Source: Taklimakanibacter albus (GTDB taxonomy: Bacteria; Pseudomonadota; Alphaproteobacteria; Rhizobiales; Aestuariivirgaceae). From it: a stretch of 47,243 nt of DNA. This document shows, one piece after another, positions 22,835-33,200 of this stretch (positions are counted from its first letter, which is position 1; each line of letters starts with the position of its first letter). The notes beneath the pieces are model-generated. The model had not been told where the DNA came from. It made no database searches and was given only the letters and a program-made list of their open reading frames with translations. A program made the translations under genes and the position numbers. The DNA lies in contig NZ_JAENHL010000009.1 of NCBI RefSeq assembly GCF_016595235.1, positions 1-47,243 on the forward strand, in the 5' to 3' direction.

Positions 22835-25375
22835 TTGGCGACTAAACCGTATCCCGTCGCGAGCATCATCCAGGGCATCAGCCAGCAAGCCATCCATCAT
22901 CGCCGAGACTCGCAGTGTGAGGACCAGGAGAATTGTGTCAACTCACCCGTGGATGGCGTGAGGGACCGGCCCGGCTCGATCCTCACCAAGTTCCTCGCCT
23001 CGGCTGATTACTCCGACGCCTTCTTCTACTTCATCGACCGCAGCGCTGATGAGAAGTACGTGGTGATCGTGCTCGATGGCGACCTCAAGGTCTTCAACGT
23101 GCTGACTGGCGTTGAGGCCACCGTGACGTTCTCGGCCGCGAAGACGTACCTCGATGCTCCCACCGGGAAGGTGGCTGACAGCTTCGCTGCCGTATCGATC
23201 GAGGACACAACCCTCATCGGCAACAAGACGATTGCCCCCGCGATGAACAGCGGTGATGTGGCGCCCGATGCCGTCAATGAGTGCCTCGTGTACATCCGCG
23301 CTGGCAACTACCAGATGGAATACACCCTCGGCATCGACTACGGGGGCACCAAGCGCCGCTGGAGCTACAGGACCGCCACACAGGCGTCCACGCCACCGGA
23401 TGATGATAATGCCATCACCACAGACCAGATAGCTGCCAGCTTCTACCGCGCCCTCACGGGCAACACTGCGAGCGGCTCAAGCGGGGGCATCATCGGCGGG
23501 ACCTACAATGGCGATCCTGGCTGGGCCGCTGGTGGACCTGACGCCCGCAAGAACAGCATCGTAACTACGCCCGGATACACCCTCACCTCGCTGGGCTTCA
23601 CGGTACAGCTCAACGGCAACGTCCTCAGAATAGCTCGAGGCGATGCCAATCCGTTCACCCTCGATGTCGCTGACGGTAATGGCGGCAACAACATGACGGG
23701 CATCCAGGGCGCCGTGCAGGCCTTCGCGGATCTCCCCAACAACTGCTTCGATGGCGTGATCGTCAAGGTTCGCGGCAACAAGACGGACGTGGACGACGAT
23801 TACTATGTGAAGTTCGAGGGCAGCGGCCGGTCAGGATCGTGGGTGGAATGTCCCAAGCCCGGCCTCAAGCTCAGCCTCGACGCCGCCACGATGCCCCACC
23901 AGTTGCTCAACACGGGGCTCAACACGTTCACATGGAGCCGCCCCACGTGGTCCAAGCGCATCTCGGGCGACGGCGACAAGACCTCCCCTGAGCCCAGCTT
24001 CGTGGGCAAGCTCCTCAAGGATCTCACCTACGACAACGCCAGGTTCGGTATCCTTACGGCCGCCTCGCAGGTTTGGTCGAAGACCTCCAATGCGTTCACC
24101 TTCTTTGCGGACACCGCGAAGACGAAGCTCGCGACTGCACCCGTTGATCTCGACATCGCCTACAAGAAGCCTTCGATCCTTGAGCGCTTCATCCAGGCTG
24201 GCGAGCTGTCCATGGTGTGGGCGCCTGGTGTGCAATTCCGCATCGACTCCACCGACCAGGGCTTCAAGGAAGACACCGTATCGGCCAAGCCGGCGAAGAA
24301 CTACGAGTTCTCCCACAAGGCTGCACCCGTGGCAGTGGCCGACAGTCTCTACTTCGCGACGGAGCAGCTCAACTTCGCGATGATCCGCGATCTCCTCATC
24401 CGTCAGGAGAGGATCCTTGGGGCTGTCCCCATCACGGCGCATGTCCCCCGGCTCATCCCGAATGGTGTGAGGCACCTGGTGGGCGGCGACAGTCTGTCCA
24501 TGCTCTTTGCCGGCAGCTTGGGGCTTCCCAACGTCCTGTTCAACTATGCGTGGCTCTTTGGGGAGAACGAAGAGCGGGTCCAATCAGCGTGGAACAAGTG
24601 GACCTTCCCGAGCAGCTCCAACATCGTGTGGGTCGCGGTGTCGGAGACCAAGATCTTCCTCGGGGTGCAGAGACCTGGTGGCTTCTCCCTGGAGTACATG
24701 GACTTGGCGTTCACCTCTCGTGACCCCGGCGAGTCCGACTACACCACGCAGCTTGACATGCGGTGCTACGGCGGCGCCTCCCCTGGAAGCGGCTGGGTGG
24801 GGGTGACCAGCATCACCTACAATGCCGGCACCAACAGGACCACCTTCGTGATGCCCTTCGCGCCCAGCGAGGCCGTGGCGGACCCGTCGAAGCTCGTTGT
24901 TGTCACTCGTACGGCAACTGCGGATGTCACTCGCGGCACCATCTTCAAGGTCCTCTCCGTGTCAGGCAGCACGGTCACCGTCCAGGGCAACCTCACGGGG
25001 CTCAACTTCTTCGTGGGCTGGCGGGTGATCACTCGGCAGGAACTCTCGCAGCTCGTCGTGAAGGACGACAACGGGAATGTCCTCTTGCCAACCCGGCTCG
25101 ACATCAAGGAGCTGCGTGTGGCGTATGCGAACACAGCGTACTTCCGCATCGAGGTCGTGGTGCCTGGAGGCCGGACCTACAAGAGCGAATACCAGGGCCG
25201 ACACCCCGAGAAGTCCAGCGGTGGCATCCAGCAAGGCACTGGGTTCTTGGTCCAAGGCGTCTCCAATCCGGCCGATGGCGCCAGGATCACCCTCATCAAC
25301 GATAGCCCATTCCCCTCCGCATGGACCGGCCTGTTGTGGCTCTACGACACCACGGACCCGGCTCTGAAAGGATAA
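22835..25375 (+). CDS. Tail tubular protein B (nozzle), T7 gp12-like
   Basis: The 846-residue protein (T7 gp12 is 794) begins with the typical IIQGISQQ...RRDSQCEDQENCVNSPVDGVRDRPG segment. It continues with beta-propeller-like repeats and VPRLIPNGVRHLVGGDSLSMLFAG in the middle. It forms the tail nozzle through which DNA leaves. The start is TTG directly after the gp11 stop; no closer ATG exists. About 50 residues longer than T7. Confidence 0.93.
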   Translation: MATKPYPVASIIQGISQQAIHHRRDSQCEDQENCVNSPVDGVRDRPGSILTKFLASADYSDAFFYFIDRSADEKYVVIVLDGDLKVFNVLTGVEATVTFSAAKTYLDAPTGKVADSFAAVSIEDTTLIGNKTIAPAMNSGDVAPDAVNECLVYIRAGNYQMEYTLGIDYGGTKRRWSYRTATQASTPPDDDNAITTDQIAASFYRALTGNTASGSSGGIIGGTYNGDPGWAAGGPDARKNSIVTTPGYTLTSLGFTVQLNGNVLRIARGDANPFTLDVADGNGGNNMTGIQGAVQAFADLPNNCFDGVIVKVRGNKTDVDDDYYVKFEGSGRSGSWVECPKPGLKLSLDAATMPHQLLNTGLNTFTWSRPTWSKRISGDGDKTSPEPSFVGKLLKDLTYDNARFGILTAASQVWSKTSNAFTFFADTAKTKLATAPVDLDIAYKKPSILERFIQAGELSMVWAPGVQFRIDSTDQGFKEDTVSAKPAKNYEFSHKAAPVAVADSLYFATEQLNFAMIRDLLIRQERILGAVPITAHVPRLIPNGVRHLVGGDSLSMLFAGSLGLPNVLFNYAWLFGENEERVQSAWNKWTFPSSSNIVWVAVSETKIFLGVQRPGGFSLEYMDLAFTSRDPGESDYTTQLDMRCYGGASPGSGWVGVTSITYNAGTNRTTFVMPFAPSEAVADPSKLVVVTRTATADVTRGTIFKVLSVSGSTVTVQGNLTGLNFFVGWRVITRQELSQLVVKDDNGNVLLPTRLDIKELRVAYANTAYFRIEVVVPGGRTYKSEYQGRHPEKSSGGIQQGTGFLVQGVSNPADGARITLINDSPFPSAWTGLLWLYDTTDPALKG

Positions 25376-25378
25376 TAC

Positions 25379-25750
25379 GTGACGTTCATCTTCAATCGCA
25401 ACCGGCCGTTGCTCTGTCTTCTGGCCGGCCTCTTCCTGTGCGGCCTTAAGTGGCCCTTCAATTGGTTCGGCGGGCAGGATGCCAACCGAAAGGCGGCCAT
25501 GCAGGCTTCGAGCTTTGGGCTTCTCCATCCGGCGAGCCCCCTTTTGATCAACGCCTGGGATCGCCTTGAGGGCAAGGTCCCAGACAATGACGGCGAGTAC
25601 GGGCGCACAACGCACAACCTCACGAACCTTGCCATTGAGTGGACGAGGGTGTGGACGCCCTACGCCACTAAGTACATTGCCTCCTTCGGCGTCTACCTCA
25701 TCGTCCTGATGATCGCTGCGATGAGCCTCGCCGTTTACTTCGAGTTGTGA
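25379..25750 (+). CDS. Membrane protein, 123 aa
   Basis: The N-terminal hydrophobic segment (LLCLLAGLFLCGLKW) and C-terminal segment (GVYLIVLMIAAMSLAVYF) flank a polar middle with WDRLEGKVPDNDGEYGRTTHN. No known family. It is inserted between the gp12 and gp13 positions, absent from T7. GTG start three bases after gp12; its stop overlaps the next gene. Confidence 0.5.
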   Translation: MTFIFNRNRPLLCLLAGLFLCGLKWPFNWFGGQDANRKAAMQASSFGLLHPASPLLINAWDRLEGKVPDNDGEYGRTTHNLTNLAIEWTRVWTPYATKYIASFGVYLIVLMIAAMSLAVYFEL

Positions 25751-26259
25751 CCTCTCGCTCCAGGCCCGGCCTTGTTGCTGTGGCCGCCGAGAGTTCGCAT
25801 GTCCCGCGCCTCCTCGCTATAGTCCGCCCAGAGGATCGACTTGAATGGGTCGCATCTTCGGGAACCCCACTCGCTGAAAGTCTGGCGAGCCTTACGAGAT
25901 GGGGCGGCTTAGCGCGGACGGCTTTAACGCCTGATGGTGATGTTCTCGCCATGTGGGGCGTTGTTCCCTCGTCACTTAGCGGGGAGGCCGGGATCGGATA
26001 CGTGTGGCTCATCGCCACCACTCTTGCCCATGATCGCGTCTTTGCGCTGCACCGCGTGATCAACCCCGAGCTGGGCAAGCTCCACGACAGATACCCCAAG
26101 CTCGTGGCGGTAAGTGATTGCCGCAACCCTGTTCACCACAAGTGGCTCGACTGGCTGGGCTTTGCCTTTGAGGGCATCGTTCCGTTTGGTCCGTGGGGCC
26201 TTCCCTTCAAGCAATACACTAGGATGGTTTCATGTGCGGACCCGCAGTCGGCCTCATAG
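25747..26259 (+). CDS. Internal/assembly protein, T7 gp13-like (GNAT fold)
   Basis: The 170-residue protein resembles the gp13 group, which has an acetyltransferase-like fold: an early helix-loop (LARTALTPDGDVLAMWGVVP), IGYVWLIATT, and a C-terminal HKWLDWLGFAFEG, the part where GNATs place an N..A...LGF motif. In T7 gp13 is needed for proper assembly of the internal core. Activity is not implied. The gene overlaps gp14 by 28 bases. Confidence 0.72.
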   Translation: MTSRSRPGLVAVAAESSHVPRLLAIVRPEDRLEWVASSGTPLAESLASLTRWGGLARTALTPDGDVLAMWGVVPSSLSGEAGIGYVWLIATTLAHDRVFALHRVINPELGKLHDRYPKLVAVSDCRNPVHHKWLDWLGFAFEGIVPFGPWGLPFKQYTRMVSCADPQSAS

Positions 26260-26735
26260 CGGCGGTCGGCTCTCAAGTCGTCGGCTTCATGGCGCAACAA
26301 CAAGACTTCGAGAACAAGAAGGCGGCCTGGGAGCAGAACTACATCAACTCCCTTGCGTCTGGCCGGGAGGAGCAACAGGCGATCACCAACCGCGCGATCG
26401 AGGAGCAGGAGGCAAGCGCCCAGAAGATGCACCTCTCGCTGCTTGAGGAGGGCGAGAAGAAAGCGGAAGCCCAAGTGTCGGCCGCCGAGGCTGGCGTGGC
26501 AGGCATCTCCGTCCAGTCGATCATCACCGATCTCGGCCGCAAGGCCTCCTACAACCGTGTGACGCTCGATCGCAACTACAAGATCACCGCCGCTCAGCTC
26601 ACGAGGGAGATGTCGGCAACGAACACTCGCACCCTCAACCGGATCAACTCCGTGGAGCGGCCCACACCGCCTAATCCTCTCGGCCTCGTCTTCGGGGTCA
26701 TGGGAGCGGGCGCACAGTACGCGGGGCAGATGTAA
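26232..26735 (+). CDS. Internal virion protein B, T7 gp14-like
   Basis: The 167-residue protein (T7 gp14 is 196) has a short hydrophobic N-terminus (GPAVGLIAAVGSQVVGFM) and a long helical, Glu/Gln/Ala-rich body. A late segment, SIITDLGRKASYNRVTLDRNYKITAAQL, resembles the region before the C-terminus of gp14 proteins. In T7 gp14 is ejected and inserts into the outer membrane as the start of the DNA channel. Identified by position and style. Confidence 0.85.
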   Translation: MCGPAVGLIAAVGSQVVGFMAQQQDFENKKAAWEQNYINSLASGREEQQAITNRAIEEQEASAQKMHLSLLEEGEKKAEAQVSAAEAGVAGISVQSIITDLGRKASYNRVTLDRNYKITAAQLTREMSATNTRTLNRINSVERPTPPNPLGLVFGVMGAGAQYAGQM

Positions 26736-29510
26736 ATGGCACGTATCCCTTCACCCACCATCCAGCTCAACGAGCGCATCCAGCCTCAAGCCACACCCAC
26801 AGACTCCTACGTCCGCGTGGCAGAGCCCCCCAAGTCCTCCCTGTGGGGCCTCGCGGAGGGCCTTGAGAAGTTCGATACGGGCCTCCAGTCGTTCCTCGCC
26901 GAGAAGCGCCAGAAGCAAGCCGAGGCGGACGCCATCAAGGGTGAGACGGCCTTCTACCAGAACAACAGCAAGGGCTACGCCGAGGGTGTCCGCGATGGTA
27001 GCATTCCGGCATCCGCAAGTCCGATCTTCATCAAGAATTACAAGAAGGCGCAGGGCAACTCGATGGGTCGCCGCCTGGCCGGCGACATGGCGATTGCCTA
27101 TGAGCTGTGGGACGGGAAGGACTCGACGGACCCCGCAGCGTTTGACTCGTGGTTCTCCAACTATGTGAGCACCAACCTCAAGGAGACCGATGAGGAGGTC
27201 CTCGCCGGCATCCTTCCGCAGCTCCGCGTGTCAGCCGAGAACCTGCACAACGCCAACCTCAAGGGCATCGCCGACAAGACCTACTCGGATGGCGTGAAGG
27301 CCCACGTTGCGTCGGCCACTGTGCGGCTCGATGAATTGAACACCCTCGGCGTCGAGACCAAGGAGGGCGTCAGCTACGATCAAATCTGGGAGGACATCAC
27401 CAAGCAGCGCCAGGATGCCATAGCTTCGGGTGTTCGCTCGGATGACTTCGACAAGGAGCTGGTCGCGATGATTGCCTCTAAGGCCATCGAGCACCAGGAC
27501 CCTGCGATCATGCAGCTCCTCGATCGTGCACTCCCCGGCAAGAAGTACGCCATCAAGGACGACCCGCAGTTCCGCTCTGTGCGGCAACAAACCGAGGAGC
27601 AGCTCATGGCGTTGGCCGTCAAGCAACAGAGCGAGGAGTACACTCGTCAAGAGAGAGCCGATGCGAAGCGCAAGAAGGAGCTTCAGGGCGCGGCCATCGA
27701 GCAGCTCTTCAAGGATCCCGATGCGCAGATCCCCGAGGAGGTCCTTAAGGAGGGCTCGAAGCTCGACGGCAACTTCCGCATCGACATCCTCAACGCCCGC
27801 AAGGCCATCAACGAGTCTGGCGGCATGGAAGATCCTCGGGCCGTCGCAGAGGTCTACCGCAAGATCGCGGAAGGTGGTGGCACCAAGGTTGTCATGGATG
27901 CAATGAACAATGGAGTGCTCACAGGCAGCTTCAAGGAGGCCTGGAACTTCGCGAAGGCTGTTGAAGACTCCACAGGGCGTGGGGGCGGTATCCTGAAGGA
28001 CGGCAACACGCAGCGCATCCGCGATGCCATCTACAAGCGCACCGCCGTGGACACCGGGCTCAACATGCTGGATCCCTCGGGGTGGAGCGATGATGGTCTT
28101 GCTGCCGTGGTGGACTTCGAGCGGGGACTCATTCAGTGGGACCAGGCGCACCCTGATGCGTCGGCCCTGGAACGCTCCGAGGCCATCAACAAGATCGGCA
28201 AGCAGATCCTCGACAACATCAACGCCGACCCTGAGGTGCGCGGCTACAGTAGCCCCACAGGCCCGACCGATCAGAACCCCTTCGGCAAGAAGCCTGAGGA
28301 GGCGCCCGTTGAGGAGCAGCCCGCCAAGCCACAGGGCGAGCAGAAGCAGGGAGCAGTCGAGCAGTCGGCCCCTGAAGAGCGCATTGAGGGCACGGCCTTC
28401 GGTAACCTCCTCGACCAGATCACCCAGAAATACGATCTTCCTGAAGGCTTCCTGTCCATCCTCCACCAGATCGAGGCAGGCGGACGCTTGGATCCACCTG
28501 ACTCCGTGGCGGGCGCCGGGGGTCCCTTTCAGATCATGCCAGATACCGCCAAGGAGTTCGGCGTTGCGGACACCAGTAACTTCGAGCAGTCCGCTGACGG
28601 GGCCGGTAAGATCGCACAGAGCCACGGGAAGCAGCTCCGCAACATCATCGGCCGTGACTACACCGAAGAGGAGCTATACATGGCCTACCAGCAGGGAGCT
28701 GGTGGTGCCGGCGCCTTGTTGAACAACCCCGACAGTAACGCTGTGGATGTCCTCACGAAGGTCTATAAGGGCAACAAGAAGAAGGGGCGCTCCGCAGTCA
28801 TCGATAATGGCGGCCGGGCCAATATGACAGCCAAGGAGTTCACCGATGCGTGGACTCGGAAGTGGAGAGCCGAAAAGGAGGGGATGGGCATCAGCCCGCC
28901 TGACATCAACACCCTCACGCCCGGCACTCGATCCCTCCTGGAGAACCTCGCCAAGCAGCGCGGCCTCGATCCCAAGGACATCATCAAGGAAGCCTGGAAG
29001 AACCTGAAGGAAGCCGATGCGGGAGCCTTCGTGTCGCGCAATGTGAACTCGGATGGCCCCCCTGAGCTGGACCCTGTGACCCAAGGCAAGCGCAAACCGC
29101 TCTCCATCGTTGACTATGCCAACCGGGGAGCCTCTCCTGAGGAACTGGCGCGGACGGATCCGAAGGTGAAGCGCATCTGGGAGAACGCGGTGGCTGCTAC
29201 AGGCTACAACCTGCGGATCAACTCAGCGGCCCGTGATCCTGTTAGCAACAGGAAGCGCGGCGGTGCCCAAAGCTCCCAGCATCTTAAGGGAAAGGCCCTG
29301 GACATCGACGTGAAGGATCTCCCCAAGGCCGACCGCATACGGCTCATCCGCATGTTCTCGCGAATGGGGGCCAAGGGCATCGGGATCTACAAGAACTCCA
29401 TTCACATCGACGTGCGCGGCAAGAAGGCCTCCTGGGGCCAAGACTACCACCTCGGCTCTGTGCCTGAGTGGGCAAAGGCCGCCATCAACGAGCACCTGGG
29501 ATCGCCATGA
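26736..29510 (+). CDS. Internal virion protein C (gp15-like) fused to SLT transglycosylase and M15 peptidase
   Basis: The 924-residue protein has three parts. Residues 1 to about 510 are helical and gp15-like, followed by a Pro/Glu/Gln linker. Residues about 545-680 are a lytic transglycosylase (SLT) domain: GFLSILHQIEAGG with catalytic Glu580, then GAGGPFQIMPDTAKEFG and YMAYQQGAGGA. Residues about 810-924 are an M15A peptidase: RINSAARD, SSQHLKGKALDID and IHIDVRG, with Zn ligands His849, Asp856 and His890. In T7 the SLT domain sits at the N-terminus of gp16 and no M15 domain exists. It should open peptidoglycan during DNA entry. Confidence 0.88.
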   Translation: MARIPSPTIQLNERIQPQATPTDSYVRVAEPPKSSLWGLAEGLEKFDTGLQSFLAEKRQKQAEADAIKGETAFYQNNSKGYAEGVRDGSIPASASPIFIKNYKKAQGNSMGRRLAGDMAIAYELWDGKDSTDPAAFDSWFSNYVSTNLKETDEEVLAGILPQLRVSAENLHNANLKGIADKTYSDGVKAHVASATVRLDELNTLGVETKEGVSYDQIWEDITKQRQDAIASGVRSDDFDKELVAMIASKAIEHQDPAIMQLLDRALPGKKYAIKDDPQFRSVRQQTEEQLMALAVKQQSEEYTRQERADAKRKKELQGAAIEQLFKDPDAQIPEEVLKEGSKLDGNFRIDILNARKAINESGGMEDPRAVAEVYRKIAEGGGTKVVMDAMNNGVLTGSFKEAWNFAKAVEDSTGRGGGILKDGNTQRIRDAIYKRTAVDTGLNMLDPSGWSDDGLAAVVDFERGLIQWDQAHPDASALERSEAINKIGKQILDNINADPEVRGYSSPTGPTDQNPFGKKPEEAPVEEQPAKPQGEQKQGAVEQSAPEERIEGTAFGNLLDQITQKYDLPEGFLSILHQIEAGGRLDPPDSVAGAGGPFQIMPDTAKEFGVADTSNFEQSADGAGKIAQSHGKQLRNIIGRDYTEEELYMAYQQGAGGAGALLNNPDSNAVDVLTKVYKGNKKKGRSAVIDNGGRANMTAKEFTDAWTRKWRAEKEGMGISPPDINTLTPGTRSLLENLAKQRGLDPKDIIKEAWKNLKEADAGAFVSRNVNSDGPPELDPVTQGKRKPLSIVDYANRGASPEELARTDPKVKRIWENAVAATGYNLRINSAARDPVSNRKRGGAQSSQHLKGKALDIDVKDLPKADRIRLIRMFSRMGAKGIGIYKNSIHIDVRGKKASWGQDYHLGSVPEWAKAAINEHLGSP

Positions 29511-29659
29511 TGTTTGTCGTCTACGCTCCGTACAACGAGACAGCGACGGTGTGGTGGCACGTGTTCTGTCCAAGCTCTCCTGAGGGTGTCATTGAGGGGT
29601 TAGCCCGCGAAGATGGCACCTCCGTGTTTATGATCCCACCGACCTCCTGGGATAACTAA
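29507..29659 (+). CDS. Hypothetical protein, 50 aa
   Basis: Overlaps the previous stop as ATGA. The 50-residue product (VVYAPYNETATVWWHVFCP near the start) is compact and has no signal peptide or family match. It lies between two peptidoglycan-active proteins. Accepted for its coupled start and fit in the gap. Confidence 0.4.
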   Translation: MMFVVYAPYNETATVWWHVFCPSSPEGVIEGLAREDGTSVFMIPPTSWDN

Positions 29660-29672
29660 AGGACATCACCCC

Positions 29673-30287
29673 ATGCAGATACCAGAGCGGGCCATCCTTG
29701 CGGTGGCGCCGAAGGCCAACCCTGTTGTGCTCAAGGACATCACGACGCTTGAGCCATACGTCTGGACCAACTTCGGGCTCCCCAACCGCAAGGAGATCAT
29801 CCAGTTCCTCGCTCAGTTCGTCCACGAGTCGCGCGGCCTGACGAGCTTCGAGGAGAGCCTCTACTACAAGTCGGCCGAGCGGCTCATCGCGGTGTGGCCC
29901 AAACGGTTCAATGCCCGCAACGCGCAGGGCTATGTGCGGAACCCTGAGCGGCTCGCCAACAACGTCTACGCTGGACGCCTCGGCAATGGTGACGCGGCCT
30001 CAGGTGACGGCTGGAAGTTCATCGGCCGTGGTGGTCTCCAGGCTACCGGCCGCGAGTGGTACACCTACCTGTCCAAGCGCCTCAACTACGACTTCATTGC
30101 GGACCCCACGGCGCTCGCTCTCTCTGAGTGGGCCTTGCCGTCTGCCCTCGCGGTCGCGGAGAGGATGAAGCTCGGCGCCATCCCTGACTTTGTGAAAGAC
30201 ACCGAGAAGCTCAACGGCGGTCGTACTGGCCTGGCTGATCGCCAATCCATCCTCGCCAAGCTGGAGAAGAATATCCCTAATGGCTGA
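29673..30287 (+). CDS. Endolysin, GH19 chitinase/lysozyme-like
   Basis: The 204-residue protein has the GH19-type muramidase pattern: FLAQFVHESRGLTSFEESLYYKS with Glu52 as the likely catalytic acid and Glu60/61 close by, NPERLANNVYAGRLGNGD, then WKFIGRGGLQATGREWY and a C-terminal KLNGGRTGLADRQ. It has no signal peptide, so it would need a holin. It gives the phage a second cell-wall enzyme beside the gp3.5-type amidase. AGGA precedes the ATG; it overlaps the gp16 gene by eight bases. Confidence 0.85.
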   Translation: MQIPERAILAVAPKANPVVLKDITTLEPYVWTNFGLPNRKEIIQFLAQFVHESRGLTSFEESLYYKSAERLIAVWPKRFNARNAQGYVRNPERLANNVYAGRLGNGDAASGDGWKFIGRGGLQATGREWYTYLSKRLNYDFIADPTALALSEWALPSALAVAERMKLGAIPDFVKDTEKLNGGRTGLADRQSILAKLEKNIPNG

Positions 30288-33200
30288 TCCTCGCCTTGAC
30301 TCCCCTTCGCCGCAGAACCCCACGTTCTCGGATGATGTAGACCCTGACGAGAAGCTCCTCACGGAAGCGGCCGATCGTCTCGCCGTGGGTCGGCAGCAAC
30401 AGGCCCAGACCGAGATCGACGCTGAGTTCGGACCCAACGCCCCGCTGCCTGAAGATCCTCGCCGCATGAAGCCCTCTCAGATCGGCCAATCGATCGCTGC
30501 GGGCATGGTCAAAGCGGGGCTTGAGGTCAAAGACTTCGTGATGGGCGAGCCGAACTTCGAGGACAAGTCGCCGCTCCGCAAGGAAATCGAGCACAAGTCC
30601 GACTCTCTGCGGATGACCTCGGGCATCAACGCGGCGGCCGGCAGCATCTCTCAGTTCGTCACTGGGCTTGCTGGCGCCGGAAAGATCCTCGGGCCGATCA
30701 AGACGGGCAGTCGCGCCCTTAAGTGGGGCTACGAGTCTCTCAAGGCTGCGGGTGTCGGCGCCATGGTGTTCGATCCCCACGAGCAGCGCCTCGCGGATGT
30801 GGTCGAGCAGTTCCCTGCCATCTCCAGCCCCGTCACGGAATACCTACAGTCCGACCCCACGGACAGCGCCGCCGAGGGCCGCTTCAAGTCCGCCGTCGAG
30901 TCCATCGGCATGGATGCGGTCTTCGCGGGCATCTTCGCGCTCAGCCTCAAGGGCATGAAGCTCATCAAGACGGGCACAACTAAGAACGTGACGGCCGGTG
31001 CCCAGCTCCTCGACCAGGCTAACACCGAGATGGCGACCTATGCGTCCGACAAGGAGCGCCTCTCGCAAGGCTGGACCATCAAGACTGAGGGCGATGAGAT
31101 TGTGCCCACGGATGCAGAGCGCCAGTCCCAAGGGTGGACCATCAAGGACGAGAGCGGAGTGGCCCCGCAGCCGGCGCAAGCGGCACCCTCTACGGAGGCC
31201 CCAGGAGCCCCCACAGCGCCTCCCACAGCGGCGGACTCTGGCGTAGCTCCCGTAGGCAAAACGCCGGCAGTGAGTCCCGCAGGCGCACCGCAAGCCGCTC
31301 CCAAGGTTGTCCAGGGAGACGCCACCCAAGCGACCGACATCAAGCCCATCACGGCGCCGAAGGACATCACGGACGACGAAGTCACGCGGATCCTCGACGC
31401 GGCCGACACTGCGACTGGCGCCAAGATGATCGACCAGACGGGCTCCACCTTCTCGGGGATCTCGCCGGGAGGCCTCATCTCGTGGACCAAGGTGGGCGGC
31501 CCTGCGGAGGTGCAGCTCTATGTGCAGAAGCTCTCCGAGGTTGTCGCCAAACGGCTCACCAAGGCGAAGGGCGGTGATGTTCTGTCCGATGCCCGCGTCA
31601 ACAAGATGGTGCAGGCCCGTGCGGATCTCTTCGATGAGGACCCGGCGCTCGTCATGGGCTTCCTCAAGCAGCAAGGCAAGAACGCCAACAGCATGGTGGC
31701 CGACATGGAGGCCTCCTACGCGGTGTCCAATGCCATCCTCTCCGACAGCTACAAGATGGCCCAGAAGATCAAGTACGGCGCGTTGGAGCAGTGGGGCGGG
31801 GACGCTGCGAAGGCCATGGAGGACTTTCTAAAGGTCACGTCTCTGGGCGTCGAGATGCTCGGCTCAGCGCGGGCCATGACGGCGAACTTCGGGCGAGGCC
31901 TCAGGCGGCAACGCAAAGAGTTCAAGCTCACGCCGGCAGACATCGAGAAGTTCAAGACGCTTGGACCCGAAGCCCTCGTTGAGGCGGTCTACCACTCGCA
32001 GGGCAACCCGAAGCTCATCTCGAAGACGCTCTCGCCGGGCTACTGGCAGCGCCTCCAGAAGGGCGCCGAGTTCCTGCTCATCAACGGTCCCTTGTGGTGG
32101 TACCCCACGCATGTCGTCAACGGTATCTCCAACCTGTACCTGCTTCACGCTCGCCCTGCGGAGAAGATCATCGGGTCCCTCGCCATGGGCAAGGCAGGGT
32201 CGCAGATCCGCAACCAGGCGCTCAAAGAGTACCGCTTCATGTACGGGGCAATCTGGGATGGCCTAGAGGCCGGCTGGGACGCCTACAAACGGGGAGACTC
32301 TAAGATCGCCCCGCACGAGAGCGCCTTCCAGGATCTAGCGGCTTCAGGGGACAACATCGCCACAATGTTCAAGCCCTTCACGGACATCAGCTCCGTGCTC
32401 CACAACATGCTGATGGCCTCGAAGCTTGCCCTCGGTCAGCCGACCAGAGCACTCGGGGCTGTGGATGAGACCGTCAAGGTTATCCGCTATCGTGCTGTCA
32501 TTCAGGCGCGGGCCGCACAGGAGGCCACCGATCAGGGTCTTAAAGGTCAGGCCGCACAGGCTTACATCTCCAAGTCGCTCGATGACTCCTTCGATGAGGC
32601 CGGCCAGGCGATCGACATAGCGGCGCTTCGGGAGGCCCAGGCGACGACCTTCTCGCAGCCGCTCCAAGGCAAGACCTTGGGCCACACCATCCAGACGAAT
32701 GTCGCCACACACCCCTTCCTCCGCACTGTCTTCACCTACGTCCGCACTCCAATCAACGCTCTGCGGTACACGTGGAAGATGACGCCGATCCTCAACATGG
32801 CGCAAACGGAGTTCCGCAACAGCATCTTCGGTAAGCTGGGACCTGAAGCCCAAGCCCACGCGATCGGCCAGATGTCGCTCGGGGCTCTCATCATGGGAGC
32901 TGCGGGGGGCTTCGCTCAGTCGGGAATGCTCACAGGGCGTGGTCCCAATGACCCCAAGCTTCAAGAGCAGCTCAAGTCCACCGGGTGGCGGCCCTATTCG
33001 TTCGTGTGGACTAGCGAGGACGGTAAGAAGCGCTACCTGCCGATCGGCCGCCTGGATCCCGTGGGCATGCTGTTCGGCATCATCGCGGACTTCCACGACA
33101 TCTCGCAGCATCCTGACAAGTACGAGAACGGCAACGAGGTCCTCGGCGCGGCCGGCATTGCGCTCCTCCAGAACATCCTCAACCGCACCTACCTGATGTC

